Assembly (NCBI RefSeq): GCF_038502225.1
Contig: NC_091357.1
Location: 1,651,994-1,715,993 of the forward strand
Reading direction: 5' to 3'
Origin: Cherax quadricarinatus
Lineage: Eukaryota; Arthropoda; Malacostraca; Decapoda; Parastacidae
Length of the DNA: 64,000 bases
How positions within the stretch are numbered: the stretch's first letter is position 1; each line of letters begins with the position of its first letter. Positions 10,523 through 21,221 of the stretch are shown here, in pieces. The notes under the pieces are model-generated. The model did no database searches. It was not told the DNA's origin and saw only the letters and a list, made by a program, of their open reading frames with translations. The position numbers and the translations under genes were made by a program.

Positions 10523-11698
10523 TCACAGATTCGCAAGGGTTTCAAGAGTGAGCCTTTTATAACCGTCCGAAAAACCCTTATCCCACCTCCTCCCATACAA
10601 TTCCCTATTCCTACACATTGTACGATAAAACGTTATTGCAAGGACACGCCTTCGCACCTCACTGACCCCTTTCCCCCGCATTACCCACGAAATATAAATG
10701 TAATCCACGATAATATAATCTAAAGCCCGTTCAACGTCCTGGTCTAATCCACCGATGTCGAGACTTAACGCACGCAGGACCTGCACTCCTCTGCCTCCCA
10801 CCCTCTGTACCACCCTACCCAACCAACTCCTGACATCTTCTAAACCTTCGCAAAAATAGACAACGTGAAAAGCCGTGTCTTCCCCACCACAAAACCCACA
10901 CCTGCCTCCCTCCACGACTCTTCTGGATCGTAGTATTGCCCCTGACGGCAATATACCATGTAAAAAACGAAACATGACTTCACGCACCCTAGGCCGTAAT
11001 TTCAACTTACTAAATCGGAGCCATATATTTTCCCACGAGTACATGGGGAACAAACCTTCTACTGGAGCTGCGCACGTACCCCCTAGTAACCTACTTAAAA
11101 CCCTTATGCGAATGTTCCTCCGTTCCTTTACCATCAACAAAGCTCGTAGTACAATCTCACATTCCCTTAACTCCATTCCCCTATACCACTTTTTCACCCT
11201 CGTATATACTTAGTCCATATTTCCCGCCATCACACCCACACGCCAAACCTCCCACTTTAGAAAAACACATTTCACCCTACGCTTTAAGTCCAACAATCCC
11301 AAACCTCCTCGACGTACAGGTACCATAACAACCTCACGTTTTAACCAATCACACCTCGATCCCCACAGAAAGGTAAATACTCTTCTCAATATTCCATTGA
11401 TCGCTGTTCCTGTAATTGGGAATACAGCCGCAACGTGCCACACCTTACTATACAATAAAACGTTAACAACGATCACACGTTGGGCCAGAGTGAGATGTTG
11501 GGGCCTCAAAACACCCAGACGACCAATGACCTTTTCCAACGTCCTTACTGAATTTTCCTCCCGCGCCACATCCAAATCGTCTCTATAAATAATACCACAA
11601 ATCTTTAATGACATCGCAGTTGTGTTAACCACGTTACAGCTCACCATTCCACCCCCTTTCCAGGTACCCAACCCCATGATCATCGACTTTTCACTATT
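10523..11698 (-). pseudogene. LINE C ORF2, C-terminal third
   Basis: Reads NSEKSMIMGLGTW, LKICGIIYRDDLDVAREENS, LRPQHLTLAQRVIVVNVLLY, FTFLWGSRCDWLKREVVMVP, RRGGLGLLDLKRRVKCVFLK, then after a frame change near 11205, LFPMYSWENIWLRFSKLKLR, VMFRFLHGILPSG, the C-terminal knuckle CGFCGGEDTAFHVVYFCEGL (C-x2-C-x7-H-x4-C), ALSLDIGGLDQDVERALDYI and the end YKRLTLETLANL. This is the ORF2 C-terminal domain; the CCHC arrangement resembles that at the end of L1/Tx1 ORF2. It joins directly to 17527. Confidence 0.82.
11687..11698. repeat. 12-bp target-site duplication of LINE B, 3' side
   Basis: CTTTTCACTATT, identical to 17527-17538. Between the copies lies the complete element B. Confidence 0.9.
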
Positions 11699-12798
11699 TT
11701 TTTTTTTATATTTTATTTAAAACAGTTCATACAATATACATAGATAGTTACGTATATAAATGTGATATAAATATATATAAAAAGAGGCATTATCAGTGGG
11801 TGTGTTCCGGTCCACTAAGTAACATTATCAGTGGCTCTGTTCCAGTCCACTAAGTAACATTATCAGTGGCTCTGTTCCGGTCCACTAAGTAACATTATCA
11901 CGGTCCACTAAGTAACATTATCAGTGGGTGTGTTCCGGTCCACTAAGTAACATTATCAGTGGGTGTGTTCTGGTCCACTAAGTAACATTATCAGTGGGTG
12001 TGTTCCGGTCCACTAAGTAACAATATTCATAATGATTCTGATATACACCTAACTACGTAACTAACACACTACTGCAAAATACACAGTGCTTCCATTACTG
12101 TTTTCTTTTTTTCATAATGTAAAATGACACAAAGCACTTACAATACTAGTGACTCCCCCCCCAACATTTACGTTATTGTTATTATTATACTCAAAAAGTT
12201 GCGCTAAACCACAATGGTGAACATGTACTTTAACTGTTTTATATACTCCATACATTATCAGTTTTAGTTTAAAACTTTCAATGCATTAATAAATAAAAGA
12301 AGCCTTAGCAGGTCCTCCACAGAAAAAAAAATGAAATTACATATTCTCAATACACTTAAACGTTTATCTATGAGCTGACATGAAATATAGACTCCACAAC
12401 ATCTTAAAACTATTCAAAGAACTTTTAAAATACTGACAACTATTACACTTTATGACAATATATAAATAATAACACTACTATAGTGAACAATGTCAACTAA
12501 TATGATAACTGTACACTGGATATTGAAACACACTTGTATTACATATACCAAGAATGTATATTATTAAACACGTATTGTCATGTTCAACAAATTCTAGTTG
12601 TTTATTGACATTTTTCAGAGCAATTTTAGACTTGATCTTTCACACACTATGGTTAATAATACCACATTATAGCCCCTAATCGAATTGATAAGCCCCCTCT
12701 CGCTTCTCAGGAAAACAATGCTTAATAATCATGATATTCTATATCCATGTAATTCATTTTTCCCTCCCCCCTTTTACAGAGACCAGTCCACCCAGCCA
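11699..12798 (-). other. 3' untranslated region of LINE B
   Basis: About 1.1 kb after the ORF2 stop at 12799, ending at AATAAA and the A tail (T run at 11697-11708). It contains the 35-bp tandem array at 11788-12021. Otherwise AT-rich with no coding signal. Confidence 0.7.
11788..12021. repeat. 35-bp tandem repeat, seven units, in the LINE B 3' UTR
   Basis: Units contain TAACATTATCAGTGGGTGTG followed by TTCCGGTCCACTAAG. Six units are 35 bp and one (around 11890) is shortened to 23 bp by loss of AGTGGGTGTGTT. Two units carry GGCTCTG in place of GGGTGTG. Confidence 0.95.
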
Positions 12799-15700
12799 TT
12801 ACAACACTAATTCGCGCAACCCTCTCACAGTCATACCTCTATACGATACCGGAAAATCTATAGCCCATCTACGTCCATACACTACCTCATTTATACACTT
12901 TGTTTTATAGAAATGTCCAGCTAAAGCCCTTGTTCGTTCCTCCCACCACCTCCCCCCCACCCCCCCACCTCCCTCATCGCCCACGATATATAGATATAAT
13001 CTGCCACTAAATACATGACGGCCCTCCTCACACTATCTCCCACTCCCTCTATATCCAAACTCAGTGCCCTTAATACCACTAACCTACTCCCACCCACCAT
13101 ATCCAACACTCTGCGAAACCATAGACGTGCCCTCTCGATATGCTCACAGAAATACACCACATGATATGCTGTTTCCTCCCCCCCACACAAAACACAACAT
13201 TGAGACTGCAAAATTCCCATCTGATACAGTCGTACTTTAGTTGGCAAAATCCCATGTAAAAACCTATACATAGTTTCCCTCACCCTTGACTTCACCCGTA
13301 ACTTACTGAAGTCTCCCCAGATTCGTGTCCAATTATATAATGGAAAAACAGTCTCCCCTTCCAACACCTCTTGACACCTTACCAACCTCCCCAAAACACA
13401 CGCCGTTACATTTTCTGGATTTCTTACTTGTAATAAGTATCTCAACATACTCATACACTCCTCTAAGTCCCTACCCCCCCCCCCCACCACCGCCTCACAT
13501 CTTCCATCACATCCCTCACTCTGACACCACGTTCCCCACCCAATCTCAGATAACAATGCTTCACGTACATGCTCTTCAGTCTGCTATCCAAAGGAATTAA
13601 ACCTAAACCCCCCTTTGCCAGCGGTGTCATTACAACCGTCTGCCTCAGCCAATGACAACCATATCCCCATATAAAATTCAGTACTTTCCTTTGCACTTGC
13701 CGCACATCTTTCGCCATCAATGGGTACACCACAGCCACGTGCCACAATTTAGGATAAATGAGTGTATTAACTACAATGACTCTCTGTTGTATAGTCAAAC
13801 CACTCGTTCTTATTCCCCCTAACCTAAGCAATACTCTTTGCACTACCCTTTTAGAATTTGCCTCTCTAGCCCCCTGCGCTGCCCCTCTGTACAATACTCC
13901 ACAAATTTTTATCTGCTCTACTACCTGCCATCCATACTTTTTTCCCAGTTCCCCTCCCACCCATGACCCAACCTCCAGTAATTTCGACTTTTCACTATTA
14001 ACACTCATACCTGTTGCTCCACTAAATATTTCAACAATTCTACTTACATTCTTTAACCCCTCCTCTCCCCCCACTAAGACCGTTGTGTCATCCACATAAC
14101 CAACTATACCCGTAGCACCCCTAAGTCTAACCTCCCCCTCACTTACTCCTACATTTATCAACCTATATAATGGGTCTTGCATACATGCAAATAGGATCTG
14201 AGACATGGGGCATCCCTGCCTCAGCCCCCTACCCATACTAACCATCTTCCCCACCCTTCCGTTTATTTGCACTCGTATTTCTGCACCTCTATATAAATTA
14301 TATACTTTCCGCCCACTGCACAATTTCCTCACCGAACCCAATCCTCCTCATAATCATCCATAATGTCTCTCTCTCTACACAATCATAAGCCGCCTTCCAA
14401 TCCAAAGCAAGAACACCTCCACCATCCATCCTACGCTCCTCTATATAACCTTTTATCCTCCCATGCCCACTAAACATTGTTCTCCCTGGCACACCCATCT
14501 GTCCCCCATCTATAACCTTCCCAATTACTTTACGCAATCTATTACCTAACACCCTGGCAAACAATTTATAATCCCCACACATTAATGATAAACCTCTATA
14601 ATCTAGGATGCTATTCTGTACTTCCCCCTTTGGAACCATAACTACTACACCTGTCCTTTGTGTTAGACTCATGCTTCCCTTATCCTTCATTACATTCACC
14701 AACTGCACCAAGAATTCCTTCATGACATCCCAGTTGCTCAAATAAAATTCATTTGGGATTCCATCTATCCCAGGTGCTTTCCCGACACTCATCCCTTTTA
14801 AAGCCGTCCACACTTCCTCTTCATCTATAGGCCCTTCTATCATCGCTCTATCTGCTGACTCTAGGTTTCTCTGTATCCCCTTCTCTAAAATCTTCATATC
14901 TGCTATCTTCCTGTTTCCCCCTCTCATATATATCTCAAACCACTTATCAGCATAACCACTCATACTTTCCGTAGTTACTAACCTCTGTCCCATCGTATAC
15001 CCTCCCACATCCGTATGTACGTCCAACTTCATCATAGTCATTGTCTTCTGTCGCGTCTTTAATCGCCGCAATACACAGGCGGATGGCTTATCTCCCCATA
15101 AAACATCTTCCAATCCACCTCTCATTCTCTCACCATCAAATCTTGCATTCTGCATTTCCATTAATTGCGCTTTGATGCCCTCAATCTCTTGTACTGGATA
15201 AACCCCACTAAAACCTTCATAGCACTGTTTCAACTGCCCTTCCAAATATCTCTGTAAGCCATATTTCCATTGACTTACCTCCTTTCCTTTCCTCATATAA
15301 AAATTTTTGATTCCTGGTTTAGCATATTCCTCCCACCATCGTAGTATATCACCTCCTTTTCTCCCCTTGGTCCACTCATTTGTCCACCACTCAACAAAAC
15401 TATCACCGTCCTCCAGCTCATCTAACAATCTCACATTAAGTTTCCAATAACTCATGTAACGCTTTGGTAAACCTCCCCATCCCACATCCACGACCACTCC
15501 TCTATGATCTGAAAACACTACATTTATAGTTTCTGTATTAGCAACCTGTAACCCAGGAGAAGCATAAATACGATCTAGTCGTGCCGCATATCCTCTCCTC
15601 ACATAAGTATGCTCCACGTTCCACCCCTCCCTTCTCACTACATCCGCGAAGCCAGCTCCCCCTAAAACATCTCGTAGGACCCCCAACACACACCCTGCAT

Positions 15701-16180
15701 CCCTCGGCTCCACATCTTTTCTACGTATCACACTATTCCAATCCCCTCCAAATAATGAATAAACAGGTAAACCCCGCATATGATAAATTAGTGTGTCCCT
15801 TACAAATTCCTCTTTAACACGTCTATTACTGTCCGCCGGCATGTATACACTCACAAAACACACACGTTCCCCACCCCATGTCCCATCCACCCTCGCTACT
15901 CTCCCATCTCCCCCTTCTTCCCAATGTAACAATTGGAATGGACTGGTCTCAGCTATTAAAACAGCAGCACCTCCCTTAAGCTTCCCAGTATACCCAGCAT
16001 AAACTTTATATCCATCTACCAACAAATCCCTTCCATACCTAAAATTATGCTCTTGTAAAAATATTACTTGTATGCCAAGTCTCTTTAAAAAATCACTAAA
16101 TAACTTACGCTTTACATCAGCCCTTAGGCCGTTAACATTTAAAGTTAGACACTTAAAAATGCTATCGGGGGCTTACCAAT
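12799..16180 (-). pseudogene. LINE B ORF2: endonuclease, YVDD reverse transcriptase, C-terminal CCHC
   Basis: Reading from 16180 downward. The endonuclease has LNVNGLRADV, VIFLQEHNFR, FGGDWNSVIRRKDVEPRDAG, YAARLDRIY and VVFSDHRGVVV, so the catalytic N, E, D/N and DH positions are present. The linker is WWEEYAKPGIKNFYMRKGK and VLWGDKPSACVLRRLK. The reverse transcriptase has KAPGIDGIPNEFYL, VVMVPKGEV, DYRGLSLMCGDYKLFARVLG, VPGRTM, ALDWKAAYDCVERETLW, GRGLRQGCPMSQILFA and GYVDDTTVLV. The C terminus has CCVLCGGEETAYHVVYFCE and ends RGLRELVL. Frame breaks lie near 14307, in a 12-C run at 13474-13485 and in a C-rich run at 12952-12966. No ATG precedes the endonuclease in this frame, and the frame opens after a TAA near 16180 overlapping the ORF1 end. 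ORF2 may therefore be reached by reinitiation (inference). Confidence 0.88.
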
Positions 16181-17391
16181 CGACCGATATCCTTGCGTTT
16201 CCTTACGTTTTTGCTGAACATTCTTTTCACGTTGTCCTTTCTTTGCCTCACCTTTCCTCTGCCCCTTCCCCCCCCTGTCACTTTTTTTTGCACATCCACT
16301 GATAGTTTCTTACCAGTTCGTTGCGCTGGTGTGAGGACATCATCACTATCAGAAGCCCCTGCCTCTCTCTTACGTGATGCCTCTACTATGTGCATTCCCT
16401 CATCTTCACATTCTACGTTGTGTACTTCAACCACAACCTCACTAATCCTCTTTGATTGCATATCCCCATCACCCACATTACTCACCTCTTGAATTCCTTC
16501 CTCACCTATAAGTTTCCCATCTGACACCATGCTTAGTGTCCCGTCCTCATTCTGATTACCCAAGAATTCTTGAATAACAGTGTCTATTGTAGCCGTAACC
16601 TGACTACCCAATTCCACTCGTCTCACCTCATCCTCCATACGCATATTCTCAATAACCTGAGAGACCTCCGGTAATGTTACACATTCTTCCGGATTGTCCT
16701 CCACGATTTTACTCCATGTTCTATGATCTTGAAGATGCTCCCCTGTAGACTGTGTCGTCACCTCTCTCTCCTTCCCCACTCCGTTTCCCTCTCCATATTT
16801 CTCAGGTGTCGATCGACGAGGACACATTGCTGCCATATGATCATAGGCTCCACACAGTCTACATGTTCGTCTTTGCCCCGCATATGTTACATATACCTGT
16901 ATTCTGAAGTCACTCATAGTCACATATGATGGTATAGATTTGCGCAAAGACATTTTTAGGGTAAAGAAGCCCTCACGCAGTCCAGCATACATACCATCAG
17001 ACCACCTTCCAACTGATGCCTGATGTATAACACCATACTCATTGAATGTTGCTTTTATATCTTCTTCATCCGCTTCAAATGGGACATTCCGTATCTTTAC
17101 CCAAGTATAATACTTGGATACGTCCCTCATTCGTACTTCCAAACCAGGATTAACCTTCATACACACGTCTTGGTATTTTTCCACCATCTTGTCATATGTC
17201 GCACCCGTCACAAATTTCACAAAGATCCTTGTTGCTCCATTTAAGGCAATACCATACAGATCGTCTTTGTTGATGCAGTAGGTATCCCGTAGTATGGCAG
17301 GCAGCATAACAGAAGCATTGGTTTGATAAACCGTTCCTTTCAACACCTCAATACACACAGTGTTGATTCTCCGCCTGATAGCCTGCGCCAT
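16162..17391 (-). CDS. LINE B ORF1 protein, CCHC nucleic-acid-binding, intact
   Basis: Open for 409 codons from the ATG at 17391 (MAQAIRRRINTVCIEVLKG), preferred over the in-frame ATG 27 nt upstream because the other copies start at the equivalent of this one. The N-terminal half (about residues 1-150), with GIALNGATRIFVKFV, YYTWVKIRNVPFEADEEDI and FTLKMSLRKSIPSYVTMSDF, looks like an RRM-type fold. It is followed by the zinc knuckle CRLCGAYDHMAAMC, an acidic variable region, and the conserved tail ASDSDDVLTPAQRTGKKL with basic stretches. The likely role is binding the element RNA in the retrotransposition RNP. It is the best preserved element protein in the window besides the CR1 ORF1. Confidence 0.85.
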   Translation of the reverse strand: MAQAIRRRINTVCIEVLKGTVYQTNASVMLPAILRDTYCINKDDLYGIALNGATRIFVKFVTGATYDKMVEKYQDVCMKVNPGLEVRMRDVSKYYTWVKIRNVPFEADEEDIKATFNEYGVIHQASVGRWSDGMYAGLREGFFTLKMSLRKSIPSYVTMSDFRIQVYVTYAGQRRTCRLCGAYDHMAAMCPRRSTPEKYGEGNGVGKEREVTTQSTGEHLQDHRTWSKIVEDNPEECVTLPEVSQVIENMRMEDEVRRVELGSQVTATIDTVIQEFLGNQNEDGTLSMVSDGKLIGEEGIQEVSNVGDGDMQSKRISEVVVEVHNVECEDEGMHIVEASRKREAGASDSDDVLTPAQRTGKKLSVDVQKKVTGGGRGRGKVRQRKDNVKRMFSKNVRKRKDIGRLVSPR

Positions 17392-17526
17392 TTTGTGAAA
17401 ATCACTCAGTGCTACCAACAGGTGCTAGCTCAACCGCCAATGTCCGTCCTCCACCAAGGCTGAGTGACGAATGCAGGAGCAAGGCGCAGCACAACCTCAC
17501 GGCCCTAGAGCGATGAGGTCAAATGT

Positions 17527-17538
17527 CTTTTCACTATT
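17527..17538. repeat. 12-bp target-site duplication of LINE B, 5' side
   Basis: CTTTTCACTATT, identical to 11687-11698; on the element strand AATAGTGAAAAG, coding NSEK in LINE C ORF2. Confidence 0.9.
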
Positions 17539-19449
17539 TACCTTCATACCCGTGGCACGTTCAAACACACGCACAACATCTTCCAACCCTTTCATAGACA
17601 TTCGTTCACACACCAAAACAGTCGTATCATCCACATAACCTATTAATGCCGGCCAACAATCCCCTTCCCCTACCCCACCCCCACCCCGGGAACTAACTGT
17701 GCTCTCAACCATCCTGTAAAAGGGATCCTGAAAACACGCAAATAAGATCTGTGACATAGGGCACCCTTGTCTTAAACCTCTACCCATCTCAAAGTCCGTC
17801 CCCATACACCCATTTATTTGTACCCTCATCGTTGCCCCCTTATACAGCGTGTTTACCCACCCAACTATTTCTTCTCCATAACCCTGTCTCCGAAGAATAC
17901 TCTGCAGTGCACCCCTTTCCACTCTATCATAGGCGGCCCGCCAGTCCAAGGCCAGTAAAGCCGCCCCCGCCCCTCCCCCCTTTGACTCCACAAAACTTCT
18001 TATAAGCCCGTGACCTTCTAACATCGACCTGCCCGGCAACCCATACTGCGATGGAGAAACGACCCTCCCCACCACGCATTTTACCCTATTACTCAAAATT
18101 TTTGCAAAAACCTTATAGACTGCACAGAGCAACGTTATCGCCCTATACTTCCCAAGGTTTGGCTGCCCTTTGCCTTTCGGGACCAACACCACAACTGCCG
18201 TATTCTGCTTATCCCCTAACGTACCCTTCTCCTTCATACAATTTAATAATCTTACCATGAACTTCCCAATCAACTCCCAATGCTGCAAATAAAATTCCAC
18301 CGGTAAACCATCAATACCCGGGGCCTTGCCCTTCCTCATTCCGTGTAAAGCAATTTCAATTTCCTCCTCAGTAATAACCTCACCCAAAGCCTTCCTATCA
18401 CTGTGACCCAAAATGCACTTAGCATACGTGCACACCTTACTTAATTCCACTTCATCCACGCCACTACTAGTCCAATGTTTTTTATACCACGTATCCGCAT
18501 ATGCTCTCATAGCTTTTGTGTTTCGTATCACTTGACCTGCTCTATGGATTCCCATCGTCTCATTTACCTCCAAGCTCGGGATTGCCGTCAGCGCCTGCTT
18601 TTGCTTTTGTTGTCTCAACACACACGCGGATGGCCTGTCTCCCCACAAAACTTCTTCTAATCCTGCTTGCACCCGCACCGCTTGAAACCGCTCATTATGC
18701 AACGTTCGCAAGCTCTCTTTTATGTCTACAATCTCGTCCATGGGGTAAACACCACCAACCGATCCCTGCCCATAACAACTTCGTAATCGATCCTCTAAAT
18801 AATTCGCTAGCCCATATTTTAAAGTGTTTATACGCCTACCCTCCCTCACGTAAAAGGATTTTATCCTTTCCTTTGCCACCGAGTCCCACCACGTTACAAT
18901 GTCTTCCACCTCCTGAGCTTCCCTTGAAAGCTCATTCCATAGCATAGAAAAACCCTCTAACCCTTCCTCATCACTTAACACACTAATATTTAATTTCCAA
19001 TAATTCTTATAAATTTCGGCCATTCCCTCCCACCCTACCTCCACTACAACTGCCCTATGATCTGACAAGACCGTCTCCACCGTATTAAAAGACTTTACAA
19101 CTACTCCCTGCGAAATATACACTCTGTCTAACCTTGCAGCATATCCCCTTCTGATAAAAGTATGTTCTGTTTCCCACACCCCTCCCCCAAACACATCTCT
19201 TAACTTAACATCCCTCAACAAATCTCTGAGAGGTGCAGACACATGCCCAGCCCCTTTGGGTTCGACGTCAGCCGCCCTTATGACACAGTTCCAGTCACCC
19301 CCACTATCGCTACTTCCGGAAGACCACGCAAAAAATAAACAAGGTCCTCACACACAAAATCCGTTCGAACCTTCGTGTCATTCTCCGCAGGGGCATAGAC
19401 ACTTACCAAGGATACACGCTTTCCCATCCAAGTCCCATCCACTCGCAAC

Positions 19450-19614
19450 ACCCTCCCCCCACCCCCCTCACATCTCTGCAACACCCTCCCCCCACCCCCC
19501 TCACATCTCTGCAACACCCTCCCCCCACCCCCCTCACATCTCTGCAACACCCTCCCCCCACCCCCCTCACATCTCTGCAACACCCTCCCCCCACCCCCCT
19601 CACATCTCTGCAAC
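19450..19614 (-). repeat. In-frame 33-bp minisatellite inside the LINE C endonuclease gene
   Basis: Five consecutive near-identical 33-bp units encode VLQRCEGGGGR five times. The homologous segment in E1 and B has this motif once (SPFIVRRSEGG, SPFQLLHWEEGG). The frame stays open. Confidence 0.95.
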
Positions 19615-19901
19615 ACAAACGGGCTCGTCTCTTTTATTAAAAGACCCACACCACCTTTCAAACGGATAGTTGGCAGGGTCAGTACTGTATAACCTGCAAC
19701 CTGCAACACTTCTCCTTCTTTGAAATTGTGTTCTTGAAGGAAGAGAACATCAATTCTATGTTTGCTAAGAAAACTGTTCAACCAATCTCTCTTTAGTCTA
19801 GTACATAAACCGTTAACATTAGCAGTCATACACCTAAGGCCTGTTATATTTTCCACCCTTTCCTCTTCTCCTCCCGTGGTTCACCACTTGATTTGTTACG
19901 T

Positions 19902-21094
19902 CTATGTGTCTTTTTTACAGTACCTTCCCATTCGCCTCCCTTCTTGCGATGGCGTCCCTCCTGACTCCCCCCCCTCCCCACCCCTCCCCTCACCCATCCT
20001 CTCAGTTTTTTTTCCAGTCCTCTGTGCCGGCGTCAGTACGTCATCCGAATCTGACGTAGCTGCCCGTTTCCTCGTAACGTTCTTATCCTCCATGTCAAGA
20101 TCCGAGGAAGCCTCACGGTGTACCTCAACATCCACCTCACAATGAGGTATGAAGTCTCCCGATGTCCCAGTCTCGTCGTCCTTCTGCCGAGTCTCATTGT
20201 TGACAATCCGGACTCAGAAAGTCTCCAGCTACGTCTTCCGGAGACGGAGCTTCCACCACTTGCGGTGACAAGGTCCTTAAAACTTCGTCTAAATCCTCAC
20301 CTATACTCAACACGTCATGCCGGGGTACCAATCCAGCAGATGGTATCGGCAACGAGTCAGGTGCAGGGAGCTGAGGGGAGGACTCACTCTCATTTCGAAA
20401 AGCCTGTTCCACCATCTCACTCCACAAACGACCACGCCCTTCCTCTGACGAACGATGCTCACCTTCATCACGTGACTGGGGCTACTTCTTCTTGCACAGG
20501 TTTGGTCACGCGTCTGTTCTTTTCGCATGCCGCCGCTATGTGGTCATACTCTCCACAAATGCGACACGTACGCCGCTGTCCAGGATATAAAACCATTACC
20601 TGTGTCCTAAAATCTTGAAGATACACATATGACGGTATGGGTTGACGCAACGTCATCTTAAGGCTGAATGTACCTTCCGGCATACCTGCGTAGGCACCCA
20701 TTATCCACTTACCCTGCTGGGCAGAGTGCACAGTTCCATATTTCTCAAATACGTTTCTGATGTCAGCTTCGTTCGCCTCGAAGGGGACATTCCGCAACTT
20801 TATCCAAGTATAATATCGAGACACGTCCACCAGTCTCAAACGCACAGCAGGCGTAACGTCAAAACACACATCTTGAAAGCGCGTAACCACCGATTCATAA
20901 ACTGTCGCAGCAAGCAGTTTCACAAATACTCTATGCGCTCCGTTCAGCGCTACCCCATACAATTCACCATCTTGCATGCCGTATGTCTCCCTGATTATCT
21001 TGGGTAAGAGTATTTGAGCTGAACTAGGTGTAATCGCACCTCGAAGTAGTTCAATACCAATATTATTAACGCGTCTGCGATGACAAACCGCCAT
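19902..21094 (-). pseudogene. LINE C ORF1, frameshifted
   Basis: Starts MAVCHRRRVNNIGIELLRGA at 21094. It carries GVALNGAHRVFVKLL, YYTWIKLRNVPFEANEADI, KMTLRQPIPSYVYLQDFRTQ and the knuckle CRICGEYDHIAAAC. The first frame stops at 20468; the acidic middle part and the tail SDSDDVLTPAQRTGKKTE (about 20030) continue in other frames after at least two indels. Confidence 0.82.
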
Positions 21095-21221
21095 CTTAAC
21101 ACCAGTAATTTCCCAGCGGTGTCAACAGAGACACAACAACACCTCCTCGTACCACTGCTGTCAGGTTACTGAGGAGCGTCAGGCAAGGGGGTCTACACAG
21201 CCCAAGAGCGATGCAGACAAT

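Larger units (their letters stand above)
9517..11698 (-). mobile_element. L1/Tx1-like LINE C, 3' segment
   Basis: Minus-strand 3' part of element C, whose 5' part is at 17527-21221. The 3' terminus is the T-rich run at 9517-9550, which on the element strand reads TTTTAAATAAAATAAAAAAT followed by a degenerate A tail, with a polyadenylation-type AATAAA. It abuts E1 codons ...RVE at 9516. At 11687-11698 the sequence CTTTTCACTATT is one of the two target-site copies created by element B; translation across it (AATAGTGAAAAGTCG, NSEKS) continues the ORF2 that stops at 17527. Confidence 0.85.
11699..17526 (-). mobile_element. L1/Tx1-like LINE B, complete, youngest of the nest
   Basis: A complete minus-strand element of about 5.8 kb inserted in LINE C, proven by the 12-bp duplication at 11687-11698 and 17527-17538. 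The 5' end is CATCGCTCTAGGGCCGTG (from 17515 downward) plus about ten untemplated or flanking bases. A leader of about 122 nt is followed by ORF1 (17391-16162) and an ORF2 that begins immediately behind ORF1. The 3' UTR is about 1.1 kb and ends AAATAAAATAT plus poly(A). ORF1 is open throughout; ORF2 has three frame breaks, two of them in C/G homopolymers. Confidence 0.9.
17527..19856 (-). pseudogene. LINE C ORF2, N-terminal two thirds
   Basis: Starts at ATG 19856 (MENITGLRCMTANVNGL). The endonuclease has VLFLQEHNFKEG, then an expanded RVLQRCEGGGG tract (19450-19614), VDGTWMGKRVSLVSVYAPAE, and VAIVG, where one missing base in a G run near 19306 shifts the frame before DWNCVIRAADVEPKGAGH. After the shift there are 581 open codons with GYAARLDRVY, VLSDHRAVVVEV, VLWGDRPSACVLRQQKQ, GKAPGIDGLPVEFYL, VVVLVPKGKG, KYRAITLLCAVYKVFAKIL, QYGLPGRSM, LALDWRAAYDRVERGALQ, GRGLRQGCPMSQILFA and GYVDDTTVLV. 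It is cut by element B after KVNSEK and continues at 11698. Apart from the B insertion and one frameshift it is well preserved. Confidence 0.87.
17527..21221 (-). mobile_element. L1/Tx1-like LINE C, 5' segment (full 5' end)
   Basis: 5' part of the element whose 3' part is at 9517-11698. The 5' end (CATCGCTCTTGGGCTGTG, read from 21213) matches B and E1. E1 resumes at 21222 with GAAAAGTTAGTAAACG, continuing its ORF2 from 9516; the shared GAA (9514-9516 and 21222-21224) is the only duplication I can defend. ORF1 and ORF2 are both frameshifted. Confidence 0.87.
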
